The translations under genes were made by a program, and so were the position numbers. From Sandaracinus sp. (GTDB lineage Bacteria > Myxococcota_A > Polyangia > Polyangiales > Houyiibacteriaceae), in assembly GCA_020633125.1 (NCBI GenBank), contig JACKEH010000019.1:1-64000 (forward strand): a stretch of DNA of 64,000 bases. Reading direction: 5' to 3'. The notes under the pieces were generated by a model. That model saw only the letters and a list, made by a program, of their open reading frames with translations, searched no databases and was not told the DNA's origin. Below are positions 46,501-56,541 of the stretch, in pieces; position 1 is the stretch's first letter; every line of letters begins with the position of its first letter.

Positions 46501-48273
46501 GGCTCGATCATGGACTACAACGGCGACCAGTCGGACGTGTCCGGCCTCGGCCGCTACGACGTGGCCGCGGTCATGTGGAACTACTTCGACCTGGTGGAGC
46601 TCTACCAGGGCGAGCCCCGCGTGAACCCGCGCCTCCAGCGCACGCTCAACCCGCTCCTCGCGTCGCACACCACGCCCCGCGTGTGGCAGCACTCCTACCA
46701 GGGTGGCGAGAGCTGCGTCGTCGACACCGACTGCCCCGGCCCCACGGCCGCGGACCAGCCGATCTTCCAGCGTTGCGTCAAGCACCCCCGCTACTCGCGT
46801 CTCCAGTCGGAGTGTGGTGGTGACCGCAACTGCGTCTGCTCGAACTACCAGAAGGACGTCGAGGACTTCTACTTCGGTTCGCCGCCGTACAACAACGACG
46901 CGAACGGTGACTCGACGATCGACTTCTACCCGGTTCGCTACCTCTTCTGCGGTGACGAGCGCAGCCTCGACCTGAGCTGGTGCTCGACCGGCGACGCCGG
47001 CGAGTCCTTCAGCGAGGCCGTCGATCACTACCGTCGTCAGTGGTACGAGGGTTACGCGAACAACTACAACCGTCGGTTCTTCCGCCGTGGTCCTCGCGTC
47101 GGTGCCAGCCTCGGCCCGGTCATCGACGTCGCGAAGATCTACCAGCACCTCTTCTTCCGCATCTTCTACGAGCCCGGCTTCCAGTCGAACGTCGGCAGCC
47201 AGAGCGGTCCGATGGGTCTCGACGACCAGCTCGAGGCGTCCATCATCGGCATGAACTGGATGATGGAGCTCGTGAACCTTCCGGACGAAGGCTCCTACGC
47301 GCAGGACGAGACCGGAACCTACCGCCGCATCGGCGACGGTGTGGTCCCGGGGGCGGACTTCACGCTCGGAACCGGCGACGGCTTCGGGATGTGGACGCAG
47401 TTCCAGGAAGGCCACCAGGGCTTCTTCCGCGCGGAGCGTGGCGGCGTCTTCTACGACAAGTTCTACGCGCTGCTCGCGCTCGCCATCCGTGACTGGGGCC
47501 TCAGCTTCACGATCGACGAGCGCTTCTTCCTCAACTACTACGACCTCTTCCCGACGGAGATCACCGAGTTCTTCGGTGGCATCATCCTCGACGAGCCGCG
47601 CTGGTTCGCGCCGCGCGTCGTCGACGCCGGGGGTGGCGAGGTGGACATCGTCCACATGAACTGGGACCGCGGTCTCCTCTTCGGAAACTGCAACGTCGGT
47701 GGCTCGTCCGTTCCCTGTGGCGGCAACCACGACACCGAGTACCCGGAGCCGGCGCTCGGCGACACGACCAACGTCGTGCTTCGCTCGTGGGCCACGATCC
47801 TGGCGCTCGCGCAGTTCCCGGTCTTCTACGACGCGTCCTTCGAGCAGCGACTGATCATCTTCCGCCTCGGCGAGGGCATCGGTCACACGCTCCCGGACAC
47901 GCAGCCGGACGGCAGCCCGGCCTGTGCGTACGGCGACCGCATCCCCGGCTCGACCCACAACCTCGTGGGCGGCGGCGACGCGGACTGCGCGACGGCGGAA
48001 GACGCGACGTACGTCATCTACAGCTCGGACCGTCTCCACACGCCCTACGTGGCGGTGAAGGTCCGCCCGCGCTTCTCGTACAACCTCGAGGAGGAGCAGC
48101 TCGGCTTCCAGATGCTGCGTCGCCTCGTCGACCTCCAGGACGACCTGGCCGCGGCGACCACCGACGCCGAGCGTCTCAGCCTCCGTCGCGAGATCGAGTC
48201 TCAGGAGTCCTTCCTCGAGTACCTGATCCAGCTTCAGGGCGAGTACGGCATCGCGAACACCTTCGGCATCTGA
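43546..48273 (+). CDS. Giant metzincin-type zinc metalloprotease lipoprotein 2
   Basis: A 1575-residue paralogue of the preceding protein, with signal MGIRASIFAGLAALLALGC. The zinc site HEVGHSVGLRH has His906, Glu907, His910 and His916; the Met-turn candidate is SIMDY (Met989). It has an extra Cys-rich insert (about residues 325-390: GEYCDVDAHCGD, CPGGAVCACPP) missing from the first protein, and other Cys pairs. The proposed ATG 43546 follows GAAGG; ATG 43489, overlapping the previous stop (TGATG), is an alternative. The pair ends with an intrinsic terminator. A role in protein breakdown during predation is possible but is inference. Confidence 0.8.
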   Translation: MGIRASIFAGLAALLALGCGDPIGDVNRVQENLVDKAIFEGEWWTLQSVVEADGDATLVGSGASLYMFNGGSAFTDLALDSGQSASIGRIRWVIDEDFLYAYRSYELIDGGNDDGRDEDFRGQPLAAFAIDDHVDIRREYNPVTGEIQNVISENTTDRRWYERQFMRVDWSMNVAQSFAYFTDWVDLEATWRRESTAFISEPGSQPNFPAEWAPQFVRVSEDPDYRFANEWPADMVDTVHYMSFTTMTMFSPGGSCLFAGGGPCQTVSVPVRTAFLRVPPDHTFASAQQSHGQFDLFGTFRTYQRTYVRGGQDASTLGEYCDVDAHCGDLVAGAFCAGDGDCPGGAVCACPPGQDCEAGQLRCFDMNRGRTCETASHVCEGGLTGDYGETDLLTFYRPQHNFFQRSLTDTACSSDWQCDGRYASTPGTEGSICDRAARRCTIPVADRAIRQVAYHLNDGYPAYLVKPAFEVIGNWNEVFMRGWRATRNEELPNFGAVTIPAQTDDPTAYCFAGSADDADGDGTCPAEYNPFVSPEEWQALGVSNPYRCHIRNAEFTEPTRPQSYDEYTLPGAYRYEFVGEECMFILKTNSCDWWRTDANQACGSVTDDQGALVRYEQQGDIRYQYFNYIDQIGTAFGGVSELRVDPTNGELLTADANYASIVSENLTMVATQWFQVLRCIGDGGCGSTDDPDVVDGWVAGDSMRDYFGRVAGRTELPVGIAPSGSDGFSNVVGGGRPALPIGSVRRELMMDRLADLMPKAEDLHGEDARFHIFQDRMRNLADTPIEQQLMESMGRQALNAHFANTNQTYQAAALNANDTAANLNDPAILARMSPFRGMEHVRQITQDQEFAVRAGMVGYDFTELTDPRNFLRSRYWEFWAEAFRDRPLGEASIRIQQMNLRAVQHHEVGHSVGLRHNFGASFDRNNYADGYFNLVVENGLELPRYETFDANGDGYLSNQELNAYGERLREVRNERAARGAHNYMTGSIMDYNGDQSDVSGLGRYDVAAVMWNYFDLVELYQGEPRVNPRLQRTLNPLLASHTTPRVWQHSYQGGESCVVDTDCPGPTAADQPIFQRCVKHPRYSRLQSECGGDRNCVCSNYQKDVEDFYFGSPPYNNDANGDSTIDFYPVRYLFCGDERSLDLSWCSTGDAGESFSEAVDHYRRQWYEGYANNYNRRFFRRGPRVGASLGPVIDVAKIYQHLFFRIFYEPGFQSNVGSQSGPMGLDDQLEASIIGMNWMMELVNLPDEGSYAQDETGTYRRIGDGVVPGADFTLGTGDGFGMWTQFQEGHQGFFRAERGGVFYDKFYALLALAIRDWGLSFTIDERFFLNYYDLFPTEITEFFGGIILDEPRWFAPRVVDAGGGEVDIVHMNWDRGLLFGNCNVGGSSVPCGGNHDTEYPEPALGDTTNVVLRSWATILALAQFPVFYDASFEQRLIIFRLGEGIGHTLPDTQPDGSPACAYGDRIPGSTHNLVGGGDADCATAEDATYVIYSSDRLHTPYVAVKVRPRFSYNLEEEQLGFQMLRRLVDLQDDLAAATTDAERLSLRREIESQESFLEYLIQLQGEYGIANTFGI

Positions 48274-48294
48274 GGTCGTTCGACCCTTCGTGAG

Positions 48295-48322
48295 AGAGCC
48301 CGGCTTCGGCCGGGCTCTTTTC
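48295..48322 (+). terminator. Intrinsic terminator after the metzincin pair
   Basis: AGAGCCCGGC (48295-48304), TTCG tetraloop, GCCGGGCTCT (48309-48318) and a short T run. The 10-bp perfect GC-rich stem with a stable tetraloop, 22 bases after the stop codon, is the clearest terminator in the window. Confidence 0.9.
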
Positions 48323-48631
48323 GTTGGTGGCTTCGAAGGCGCGCCCCGCTGGAACCGTGCTGCCGGGCTCCGCACCTCGGCGCGCCGAGGGTCCTCGACG
48401 ACTCCTCCGACCCCTCACGAAGGACAGGACTCTTGCAGCTCCGGGCACTTGCGTCGGCCACGCGTCGCGCCGCATTTTCACGACGCAGTGCGTCGTGAGC
48501 GCTGCCCCTTTCCTTTTGCGTTCTGCTGGTTTAGAGCCGTCTCCTCACCTCGCATCCGTCTTGGACGCGGCCCGAGCCCTGCGCTACGGTGCGGCCGTCC
48601 AGTCGTGGTGACTCAACGGAGAGATACTAAC
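48323..48631 (+). other. Non-coding leader before pdhA
   Basis: This 309-base stretch lies between the terminator and the GTG of pdhA. The pdhA frame stays open through it, but no start has a ribosome site before 48632. I found no convincing promoter or structure. Confidence 0.4.
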
Positions 48632-49654
48632 GTGGCATCCGGGATCGACGAGCTTCGCCAGCAGTATCGAAAGATGCTGGAGATTCGGCGCTTCGAGGAA
48701 GAGGCGGCGCGGGCCTACGCGATGGGGAAGATCGGAGGCTTCCTCCATCTCTACATCGGGCAGGAGGCCATCGCCGTCGGCGTGGCGAGCGCCTTGGTGA
48801 AGGGCGACTACGTCTTTCAGACCTACCGCGACCACGGCATTGCCATCGCGCTCGGCATGACGGCCAACGCCGGCATGGCGGAGCTCTTCGGCAAAGACAC
48901 CGGGTGCTCGCGTGGCCTCGGCGGCTCGATGCACTTCTTCGATCCCGACAACGGCTTCTACGGCGGCTGGGGCATCGTCGGTGGGCACGTCGCGCTCGCG
49001 GCGGGCGCGGCGTTCAAGTCGAAGTACGCGAACGACGGACAGGTCACCGTCTGCTTCTTCGGCGAAGGCGCGACGAACATCGGTGGCTTCCACGAAGGCC
49101 TCAGCCTCGCCGGGCTCTGGAAGCTTCCGATCGTGTTCATCTGCGAGAACAACCAATACGCGATGGGCACGCCGATGAGCCGCACCACGCCGCTCGAAGA
49201 CCTGACGCTCAAGGCGCAGGGCTACGGCATGCACGGCGACCGCTTCGAAGGTCACGACGTGACGGTGGTGAAGGACCGCGTGAAGACAGCGGTCGATCGC
49301 GCGCGCCGCGGCGAGGGCCCGACCTTCATCGAGATTCAGACCTACCGCTTCCGCGGGCACTCGATGAGCGACCCGGCGAAGTACCGGAGCCGTCAGGAGC
49401 TCGAGGAGCGAAAGAAGAAGGACCCGTGCGCGGTGGCGCGGCAACGCCTCGCGGACGCGGGCGTGAAGGAAGCCGAGCTCCTCGGCATCGAGGGTGAGAT
49501 CGACGACTTGATCGCGGCGTGCGTGAAGCACGCCGACGAAGCACCGCCGGCGACGGAAGAAGCGATGTGGGATTCGGTCTACGTGCCGACGAGCGCGGTC
49601 CCTGCGGACCGCCTGCCCCGTGGCGTCGTTCGGGTGGAGGATGGCGATGCGTGA
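48632..49654 (+). CDS. pdhA: Pyruvate dehydrogenase E1 component, alpha subunit
   Basis: A 340-residue E1-alpha. The thiamine diphosphate/Mg region is CFFGEGATNIGGFHEGLSL with ENNQYAMGTP following. The regulatory-loop region TYRFRGHSMSDPAKYRSRQE is conserved. With E1-beta it decarboxylates pyruvate and passes the acetyl group to E2. GTG 48632 has GGAGAG eight bases upstream; this gives the usual N-terminus (ELRQQYRKMLEIRRFEEEAA). It overlaps pdhB by eight bases. The complex acts in the cytosol. Confidence 0.93.
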   Translation: MASGIDELRQQYRKMLEIRRFEEEAARAYAMGKIGGFLHLYIGQEAIAVGVASALVKGDYVFQTYRDHGIAIALGMTANAGMAELFGKDTGCSRGLGGSMHFFDPDNGFYGGWGIVGGHVALAAGAAFKSKYANDGQVTVCFFGEGATNIGGFHEGLSLAGLWKLPIVFICENNQYAMGTPMSRTTPLEDLTLKAQGYGMHGDRFEGHDVTVVKDRVKTAVDRARRGEGPTFIEIQTYRFRGHSMSDPAKYRSRQELEERKKKDPCAVARQRLADAGVKEAELLGIEGEIDDLIAACVKHADEAPPATEEAMWDSVYVPTSAVPADRLPRGVVRVEDGDA

Positions 49655-50633
49655 GCTGCGTTACCGCGAAGCGATTCGCGAGGCGATGATCGAGGAGATG
49701 GAACGCGACGCGAACGTGTTCCTGATGGGCGAAGAGGTCGGCCACTACCAGGGCGCGTACAAGGTCAGCGAGGGCCTGCTGACGCGCTTCGGTGAGCAGC
49801 GTGTGATCGACACGCCGATCGCCGAGGCGGGCTTCGCGGGCGTCGGCATCGGCGCGGCGATGACGGGCCTTCGCCCGATCGTCGAGTTCATGACCTGGAA
49901 CTTCTCGTTCGTGGCCTTCGACCAGATCATCAGCAGCGCCGCGAAGGTCGCGCAGATGAGCGGTGGTCGTGTGCCGTGCCCGATCGTCTTCCGCGGGCCG
50001 AACGGCGCCGCGAAGCAGGTCGCGTCGCAGCACAGCCACAGCGTCGATCCCTTCTACACGAACATTCCCGGTCTCTGGATCGCGATGCCGGCCACGCCGC
50101 GCGACGCGAAGGGCCTGCTCAAGGCCGCGATTCGCGAGAACAACCCGGTGCTCTTCCTCGAGGGCGAGACGCTCTACAACGTGAAGGGCGAGGTGCTCGA
50201 CGAGGACGCCGACGAGGTGATCCCCTTCGGCAAGGCGCGCATCGCGCGTGAAGGCGACGGCTGCACGATCGTGGCGTGGGGTCGCCCCTACTACACCGCG
50301 ATGGAAGCGGCGGAGATCCTCGCGAAGGAGCACGGGCTGCAGTGCGAGATCGTCGATCCGCGCACGCTGCGTCCGCTCGACGTCGATGCGATGGTCGACA
50401 GCGTGAAGAAGACGAACCGCTGCGTGGTCGTGCACGAGCACTGGCCCTACGGCGGACCCGGTGCGGAGATCGTGGACCAGATTCAGCGCCACGCCTTCGA
50501 TTGGCTCGACGCGCCGATCGAGCGTGTCGCGGCGCTCGACGTGCCGATGCCCTACGCGTCGAACCTCGAGACGCTCGTGCTCCCGACGGTGGAGCGTGTG
50601 GTCGAGGCGGTGAAGAAGGTCGCGTACCTTTGA
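49647..50633 (+). CDS. pdhB: Pyruvate dehydrogenase E1 component, beta subunit
   Basis: A 328-residue E1-beta with the conserved start RELRYREAIREAMIEEM. It has the GEEVGHYQGAYKVS segment, the region EAGFAGVGIGAAMTGLRPIV, and the C-terminal NRCVVVHEHWPYGGPGAEI. ATG 49647 is six bases after GGAGG; ATG 49641 is also in frame. It forms the alpha2-beta2 tetramer with pdhA. The gap to pdhC is 161 bases and holds a stable hairpin. Confidence 0.93.
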   Translation: MRELRYREAIREAMIEEMERDANVFLMGEEVGHYQGAYKVSEGLLTRFGEQRVIDTPIAEAGFAGVGIGAAMTGLRPIVEFMTWNFSFVAFDQIISSAAKVAQMSGGRVPCPIVFRGPNGAAKQVASQHSHSVDPFYTNIPGLWIAMPATPRDAKGLLKAAIRENNPVLFLEGETLYNVKGEVLDEDADEVIPFGKARIAREGDGCTIVAWGRPYYTAMEAAEILAKEHGLQCEIVDPRTLRPLDVDAMVDSVKKTNRCVVVHEHWPYGGPGAEIVDQIQRHAFDWLDAPIERVAALDVPMPYASNLETLVLPTVERVVEAVKKVAYL

Positions 50634-50639
50634 GCCGCG

Positions 50640-50672
50640 CGTCACGGAGCTCCACGTCGGAGCTTCGTGACG
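50640..50672 (+). terminator. Stable hairpin between pdhB and pdhC
   Basis: CGTCACGGAGCTCC (50640-50653) and GGAGCTTCGTGACG (50659-50672) form a 14-bp stem with one G-U pair and a 5-base loop, seven bases after the pdhB stop. There is no U-tract. It could be a partial terminator, an attenuator, or an mRNA processing or stabilising element. Confidence 0.5.
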
Positions 50673-50794
50673 TTCGTGGGGCTCTCCTGGTGATGGAGTC
50701 CCTCGGTGCGCAGGCGCGCGCCACGTTCGAACGAAGACTCAACACGACGCGCGAGTGCGCAGCAGCGGCGAGGCGCCGCAGGACGACGCGAGCA

Positions 50795-52087
50795 ATGGCG
50801 AAGATCATCGGGCTACCGAAGCTCTCCCCCACGATGGAAGAGGGAACCCTCGTCGAGTGGGCGAAGAAGGAAGGCGACGCGATCGAGGTCGACGATCTCC
50901 TGGCGGAGGTCGAGACCGACAAGGCCACGATGGAGTTCCGCTCCTTCGACAAGGGCGTGCTCTTGAAGATCCTCGCGCCGGCGGGCGAGACGCTCGCGGC
51001 CGACACGCCGGTGGCGATCATCGGCGAGGCGGGCGAGGACATTTCGGCGCTGCTCGAGCAGGCGAAGGGGGGCGCGAAGGCGCCGGCCGCGGAACCTGCG
51101 AAGGAAGCGGCGCCCGCGAAGGCGGAGCCGGCGGCGGCACCGGCGGCTGCGTCGGCTGCTCCGTCGGCTGCTCCGGCGGCCGCGGCGAGCGAATCGCCCG
51201 CGCCCGACGGTCGAAAGATGGCGTCGCCGCTCGTGCGTCGACTCGCGCGTGAAGAAGGCGTGGACCTCGCGGAGGTCGGTGGCAGCGGGCCGCACGGTCG
51301 CATCGTCAAGCGTGACCTCGAGGCCTTCGTGGCCGGTGGCGGTTCGAAGCAGTCCCCCGCGGCGCCCGTGTCGGGGCTTTCGTCTGGACCGGGCTACGAG
51401 CGTCTGCCGGCGCGCGTCGAGAAGGCGTCGCAGATGCGCAAGACGATCGCGCGTCGCCTCGTCGAGTCGAAGCAGACGGTGCCGCACTTCTATCTGACGA
51501 TCGATCTCGACGCGTCGCCGATGATCGCGGCGCGTGAGCAGATGAACGCGCTCTTGAAGGACGAGAAGGTCAGCTTCAACGACCTCGTCATCAAGGCGAC
51601 CGCGGTCGCGCTTCGTCGTCTGCCCGAGGTGAACGCCTCGTGGATGGACGGCGAGATTCACTTCCACCAGGTCGTCGACGTGAGCGTCGCAGTCGCGGTG
51701 GCGGACGGGCTCGTGACGCCGGTGGTCCGTGACGCGGACCGCAAGGGCGTGCTCGCGATCTCACGCGAGGTGAAGGAGCTCGCTGAGAAGGCGCGCACCA
51801 AGAAGCTCAAGCCGGAAGAGATGATGAACGGCACGTTCAGCGTCTCGAACCTCGGCATGTACGGCATCGAAGAGTTCGGCGCGGTGATCAACCCGCCGGA
51901 GGGCGCGATCCTCGCGGTGGGTGCGCTGCGCGACGACGTCGGGGTCGTGAACGGCCAGGTCGCTGCGGTGAAGCGGATGAAGGTCACGATGAGCTGCGAC
52001 CACCGCGTGGTCGACGGTGCGCTCGGCGCGCGTTGGCTCGCGGAATTCAAGAAGCTCCTCGAGAACCCGATGGGGATGTTGCTGTGA
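50795..52087 (+). CDS. pdhC: Pyruvate dehydrogenase E2 component (dihydrolipoyl acetyltransferase)
   Basis: A 430-residue E2 with one lipoyl domain (residues 1-80, lipoyl lysine Lys43 in VETDKATMEF). An Ala/Pro/Glu-rich linker follows (about 88-132), then the peripheral subunit-binding domain (ASPLVRRLAREEGVDLAEVG). The catalytic domain from about 200 ends with the HxxxDG site in SCDHRVVDGA. The start ATG at 50795 (MAKIIGLPKLSPTMEEG) is the family norm. No E3 (lpd) gene is nearby. The stop overlaps the next gene's start (GTGA). Confidence 0.93.
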   Translation: MAKIIGLPKLSPTMEEGTLVEWAKKEGDAIEVDDLLAEVETDKATMEFRSFDKGVLLKILAPAGETLAADTPVAIIGEAGEDISALLEQAKGGAKAPAAEPAKEAAPAKAEPAAAPAAASAAPSAAPAAAASESPAPDGRKMASPLVRRLAREEGVDLAEVGGSGPHGRIVKRDLEAFVAGGGSKQSPAAPVSGLSSGPGYERLPARVEKASQMRKTIARRLVESKQTVPHFYLTIDLDASPMIAAREQMNALLKDEKVSFNDLVIKATAVALRRLPEVNASWMDGEIHFHQVVDVSVAVAVADGLVTPVVRDADRKGVLAISREVKELAEKARTKKLKPEEMMNGTFSVSNLGMYGIEEFGAVINPPEGAILAVGALRDDVGVVNGQVAAVKRMKVTMSCDHRVVDGALGARWLAEFKKLLENPMGMLL

Positions 52088-52551
52088 AGCGCGGGCTCGT
52101 CGGGCTCGTTCTGCTCCTCGCGTGTGGGCCGAACGAGCCGGTGCAGGACGCGTGCACGGCGCCCGCGTGCACTGGCGACGACTCGGTGTCGCATTCGACG
52201 AGCGGCGACGAGACGCCGGCTTCGCCCGAGGTGAGCGTCGCGAGCGATTGTTTCGACGCGCCGAGCGACGGAATCACGCTCGTGCGGGTCGCGCTCGAAG
52301 GCGACGCGCTCTTGCTCGAGGTCGGGCATTCCGGCGGCTGCGCGGAGCACACGTACCGGCTCTGCGCGGACCCGGTGCTCTTGCGCAGCGAGCCTGCGGT
52401 CCAGCGCTTCGCGTTGGTGCACGACGCGAACGGCGACATGTGCGAGGCGTACCTGACGACGACGTTGCGAGTGCCCGTGAGCGCGTTGCCGCACGCGCCG
52501 ATCGACGTGGAGTCGACCTCGGACCGGACCTTCGGTCTGAGCGTGCGCTGA
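52084..52551 (+). CDS. Small lipoprotein coupled to pdhC
   Basis: A 155-residue predicted lipoprotein (VKRGLVGLVLLLAC) with no recognised domain. It contains several Cys (CTAPAC, DCFDAP, GGCAEHTYRLC). The GTG overlaps the pdhC stop by four bases, so the two are co-translated although an extracytoplasmic lipoprotein has no obvious link to pyruvate dehydrogenase. The coupling may simply reflect local gene packing. Confidence 0.6.
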   Translation: MKRGLVGLVLLLACGPNEPVQDACTAPACTGDDSVSHSTSGDETPASPEVSVASDCFDAPSDGITLVRVALEGDALLLEVGHSGGCAEHTYRLCADPVLLRSEPAVQRFALVHDANGDMCEAYLTTTLRVPVSALPHAPIDVESTSDRTFGLSVR

Positions 52552-52568
52552 CGTCGCGCTTCGCGACG
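52552..52568 (+). terminator. Hairpin after the pdh operon
   Basis: CGTCGCG-CTT-CGCGACG is a perfect 7-bp stem with a 3-base loop starting directly after the stop codon at 52551. No U-tract; a weak terminator at most. Confidence 0.35.
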
Positions 52569-52796
52569 CGGTGTGGCGGTGGGAGACGACGGAGGGGCAA
52601 CGTCGCCCGCCCGTGCCGTCCTGGTTTCGTGGCGACGTCACCCGTCCGACTTCCGTGGCTCGCGAGCGGCAACTGGGGTTGGCGTGGCGCCATGAGGTCG
52701 AAACGTGGGGTTTTCGCTGGCATGCGCGCGGATCCACCGGTGAAATCGGGGGGGCCCGCGTTGCGTGAGCATCCCGCGCGTGGCACGGGGGGGCCC

Positions 52797-54260
<1,464 letters not shown>

Positions 54261-54469
54261 ACGGCAGCTGAGCCCCACACAGCCCCGTTCGCGCGGAGGC
54301 TCCGACATCCCGCCCGACGCGACGCGAACACTGCGTTGCGTCGTTCGCGTTTGGGGTCCGCGCTTGGTAGCGTCCGGCTCCCCTCTACCCGGCGCGAATG
54401 CCTCGCGCAGGATCGTCCCCCACGCGCTCGCTCGTCGAGCGCGTTCGAACCGACCTTCAAGGAGTGACC

Positions 54470-55582
54470 ATGCGTGTGAAAGCAGCCGTCGCCTACGCGG
54501 CGAACAAGCCCCTCGTGATCGAAGAGGTCGAGCTCGAAGGACCGAAGGCCGGCGAGGTGCTCGTCGAGCTGAAGGCCACCGGCGTCTGCCACACGGACGC
54601 GTACACGCTCTCGGGCATGGACCCGGAGGGCATCTTCCCTTCGGTGCTCGGACACGAAGGCGCGGGCGTCGTGGTCGACGTGGGCCCGGGCGTGACGTCG
54701 CTCGAGAAGGGCGACCACGTCATCCCGCTCTACACGCCGGAATGTCGGCAGTGCAAGTTCTGCCTCAGCCAGAAGACCAACCTCTGCCAGGCGATTCGCA
54801 GCACGCAGGGTCAGGGCCTGATGCCGGACGGCACGAGCCGCTTCTCGGTCGGCAACCAGAAGCTCTTCCACTTCATGGGCACCTCGACCTTCGCGACGCA
54901 CACGGTGCTTCCGGAGATCGCGCTCGCGAAGGTTCGCAAGGACGCACCCTTCGACAAGATCTGCCTTCTCGGCTGCGGCGTGACCACCGGCATCGGCGCG
55001 GTGCTCAACACGGCGAAGGTCGAGGTCGGCGCGAACGTCGTCGTCTTCGGTCTCGGTGGCGTCGGCCTCTCGGTGATTCAGGGCGCGCGCATGGCGGGCG
55101 CGAACAAGATCATCGGTGTCGACACGAACCCCGACAAGAAGGCGTGGGGCGAGCGCTTCGGCATGACGCACTTCGTGAACCCGAAGGAGGTCGAGGGCGA
55201 CCTCGTGCCTTACCTCGTGAACCTCACGGACGGCGGCGCGGACTACAGCTTCGAGTGCATCGGTCTTCCCGTGACGATGCGCCAGGCGCTCGAGTGCTGT
55301 CACAAGGGTTGGGGTCAATCGATCGTCATCGGTGTCGCGGCGTCGGGCGTCGAGCTCGCGACGCGTCCGTTCCAGCTCGTGACCGGTCGTGTTTGGAAGG
55401 GCAGCGCGTTCGGCGGCGTGCGCGGTCGGACCGAGCTTCCGAAGTACGTCGACTGGTACATGGACGGGAAGATCGATCTCGACGCGCTCGTGACGCACAC
55501 GATGCCGCTCGAGGACATCAACCGCGCGTTCGATCTCATGCACCACGGCGAGTCGATTCGCTCGGTCGTGCTCTTCGACTGA
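54470..55582 (+). CDS. S-(hydroxymethyl)glutathione dehydrogenase (class III alcohol dehydrogenase)
   Basis: A 370-residue zinc- and NAD-dependent dehydrogenase. Catalytic-zinc ligands include Cys40 (TGVCHTDAYTLSG) and His62/Glu63 (VLGHEGAGVV); structural-zinc cysteines are in PECRQCKFCLSQKTNLC; the NAD fold is VVVFGLGGVGLSVI. It oxidises the adduct of formaldehyde and glutathione to S-formylglutathione. ATG 54470 follows AAGGAG by five bases. The hydrolase for the product is encoded seven bases downstream, giving a complete formaldehyde detoxification unit. Confidence 0.92.
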   Translation: MRVKAAVAYAANKPLVIEEVELEGPKAGEVLVELKATGVCHTDAYTLSGMDPEGIFPSVLGHEGAGVVVDVGPGVTSLEKGDHVIPLYTPECRQCKFCLSQKTNLCQAIRSTQGQGLMPDGTSRFSVGNQKLFHFMGTSTFATHTVLPEIALAKVRKDAPFDKICLLGCGVTTGIGAVLNTAKVEVGANVVVFGLGGVGLSVIQGARMAGANKIIGVDTNPDKKAWGERFGMTHFVNPKEVEGDLVPYLVNLTDGGADYSFECIGLPVTMRQALECCHKGWGQSIVIGVAASGVELATRPFQLVTGRVWKGSAFGGVRGRTELPKYVDWYMDGKIDLDALVTHTMPLEDINRAFDLMHHGESIRSVVLFD

Positions 55583-55589
55583 TCGATCG

Positions 55590-56441
55590 ATGACGCTCGA
55601 ACAAACGAAAGCGAGTCGCAGCTTCGGCGGCGAGCAGCGCTACTACACGCACGTCTCCGAGGTGTGCGGCGGGCCGATGGAGCTGTCGATCTACGTGCCG
55701 CCGGGTGCGAGTGAGGACAGCCGTCGGCCGGTGGTCTGGTACCTCTCGGGGCTCACCTGCACTGCGGAGAACTTCACCGCGAAGGCGGGCGCGCAACGCG
55801 TGGCGGCGGAGCTCGGCTTGATCGTGGTCGCACCGGACACGAGCCCGCGTGGCGCGGGCTATCCGGGCGAGGACGAGAGCTGGGACTTCGGCACCGGCGC
55901 GGGCTTCTACGTCGACGCGACCGAGGAGCCGTGGCGCGCGCGCTACCGCATGTGGTCGTACGTGACCGAGGAGCTTCATGCGCTCGTGCACGCTTCGTTG
56001 CCCACGCGTGGCGTGGGGCACGAGTCGATCACGGGGCACTCGATGGGCGGTCACGGCGCGCTCGTCGCGGGGCTTCGGCTCGCGGACCGCTACAAGTCGG
56101 TGAGCGCGTTCTCGCCGATCGTGGCGCCGAGCGAGGTGCCTTGGGGGCAGAAGGCCTTCGGGGGCTACCTCGGCTCGGACCGTGCGGCGTGGGCGCCGTA
56201 CGACGCGACGGCGTTGGTGCGCGCGGGCAAACGCCACGCGGCGCCGATCTTGATCGATCAGGGGCTCGCCGACTCGTTCCTCGAGCGCGAGCTGCAGCCG
56301 GAGCGTTTCGAGGCCGCGTGCGCGGAGGCCGGGCAAGCGCTCGAGCTCTCGCTGCACGAGGGCTACGACCACAGCTACTTCTTCATCGCGAGCTTCGTCG
56401 AGAAGCACCTGCGTTTTCACGCGAAGCATCTCGGCGCCTGA
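55590..56441 (+). CDS. S-formylglutathione hydrolase
   Basis: A 283-residue esterase of the alpha/beta hydrolase fold. The nucleophile is Ser151 in GHSMGG; the acid (ADSFLE region near 228) and His (GYDHSYFF near 261) complete the triad. YLSGLTCTAENF and SPRGAGYPGEDESWDFGTGA are typical of the FGH family. It releases formate and glutathione. Seven bases separate it from the dehydrogenase gene. A strong hairpin follows the stop. Confidence 0.92.
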   Translation: MTLEQTKASRSFGGEQRYYTHVSEVCGGPMELSIYVPPGASEDSRRPVVWYLSGLTCTAENFTAKAGAQRVAAELGLIVVAPDTSPRGAGYPGEDESWDFGTGAGFYVDATEEPWRARYRMWSYVTEELHALVHASLPTRGVGHESITGHSMGGHGALVAGLRLADRYKSVSAFSPIVAPSEVPWGQKAFGGYLGSDRAAWAPYDATALVRAGKRHAAPILIDQGLADSFLERELQPERFEAACAEAGQALELSLHEGYDHSYFFIASFVEKHLRFHAKHLGA

Positions 56442-56458
56442 ACGCGCCTTCGAAGAGG

Positions 56459-56494
56459 CGAAGGGCTCGAGCGCGTTGGTGCTCGGGCCCTTCG
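56459..56494 (+). terminator. Terminator-like hairpin after the formaldehyde operon
   Basis: CGAAGGGCTCGAGC (56459-56472) pairs with GCTCGGGCCCTTCG (56481-56494) through a 14-bp stem with one G-U pair and an 8-base loop. It lies between the + strand stop at 56441 and the - strand stop at 56542 and could serve both directions. Confidence 0.6.
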
Positions 56495-56541
56495 ACCGGA
56501 TGGATGGGCGATGGAAGTGACGTCCCCACCCACTCACGAAC

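Noticed and set aside
43474..48375. A 1633-residue open frame on the minus strand, opposite the second metzincin gene
   Set aside because: Same codon-bias shadow as above. It also crosses the terminator at 48295-48322.
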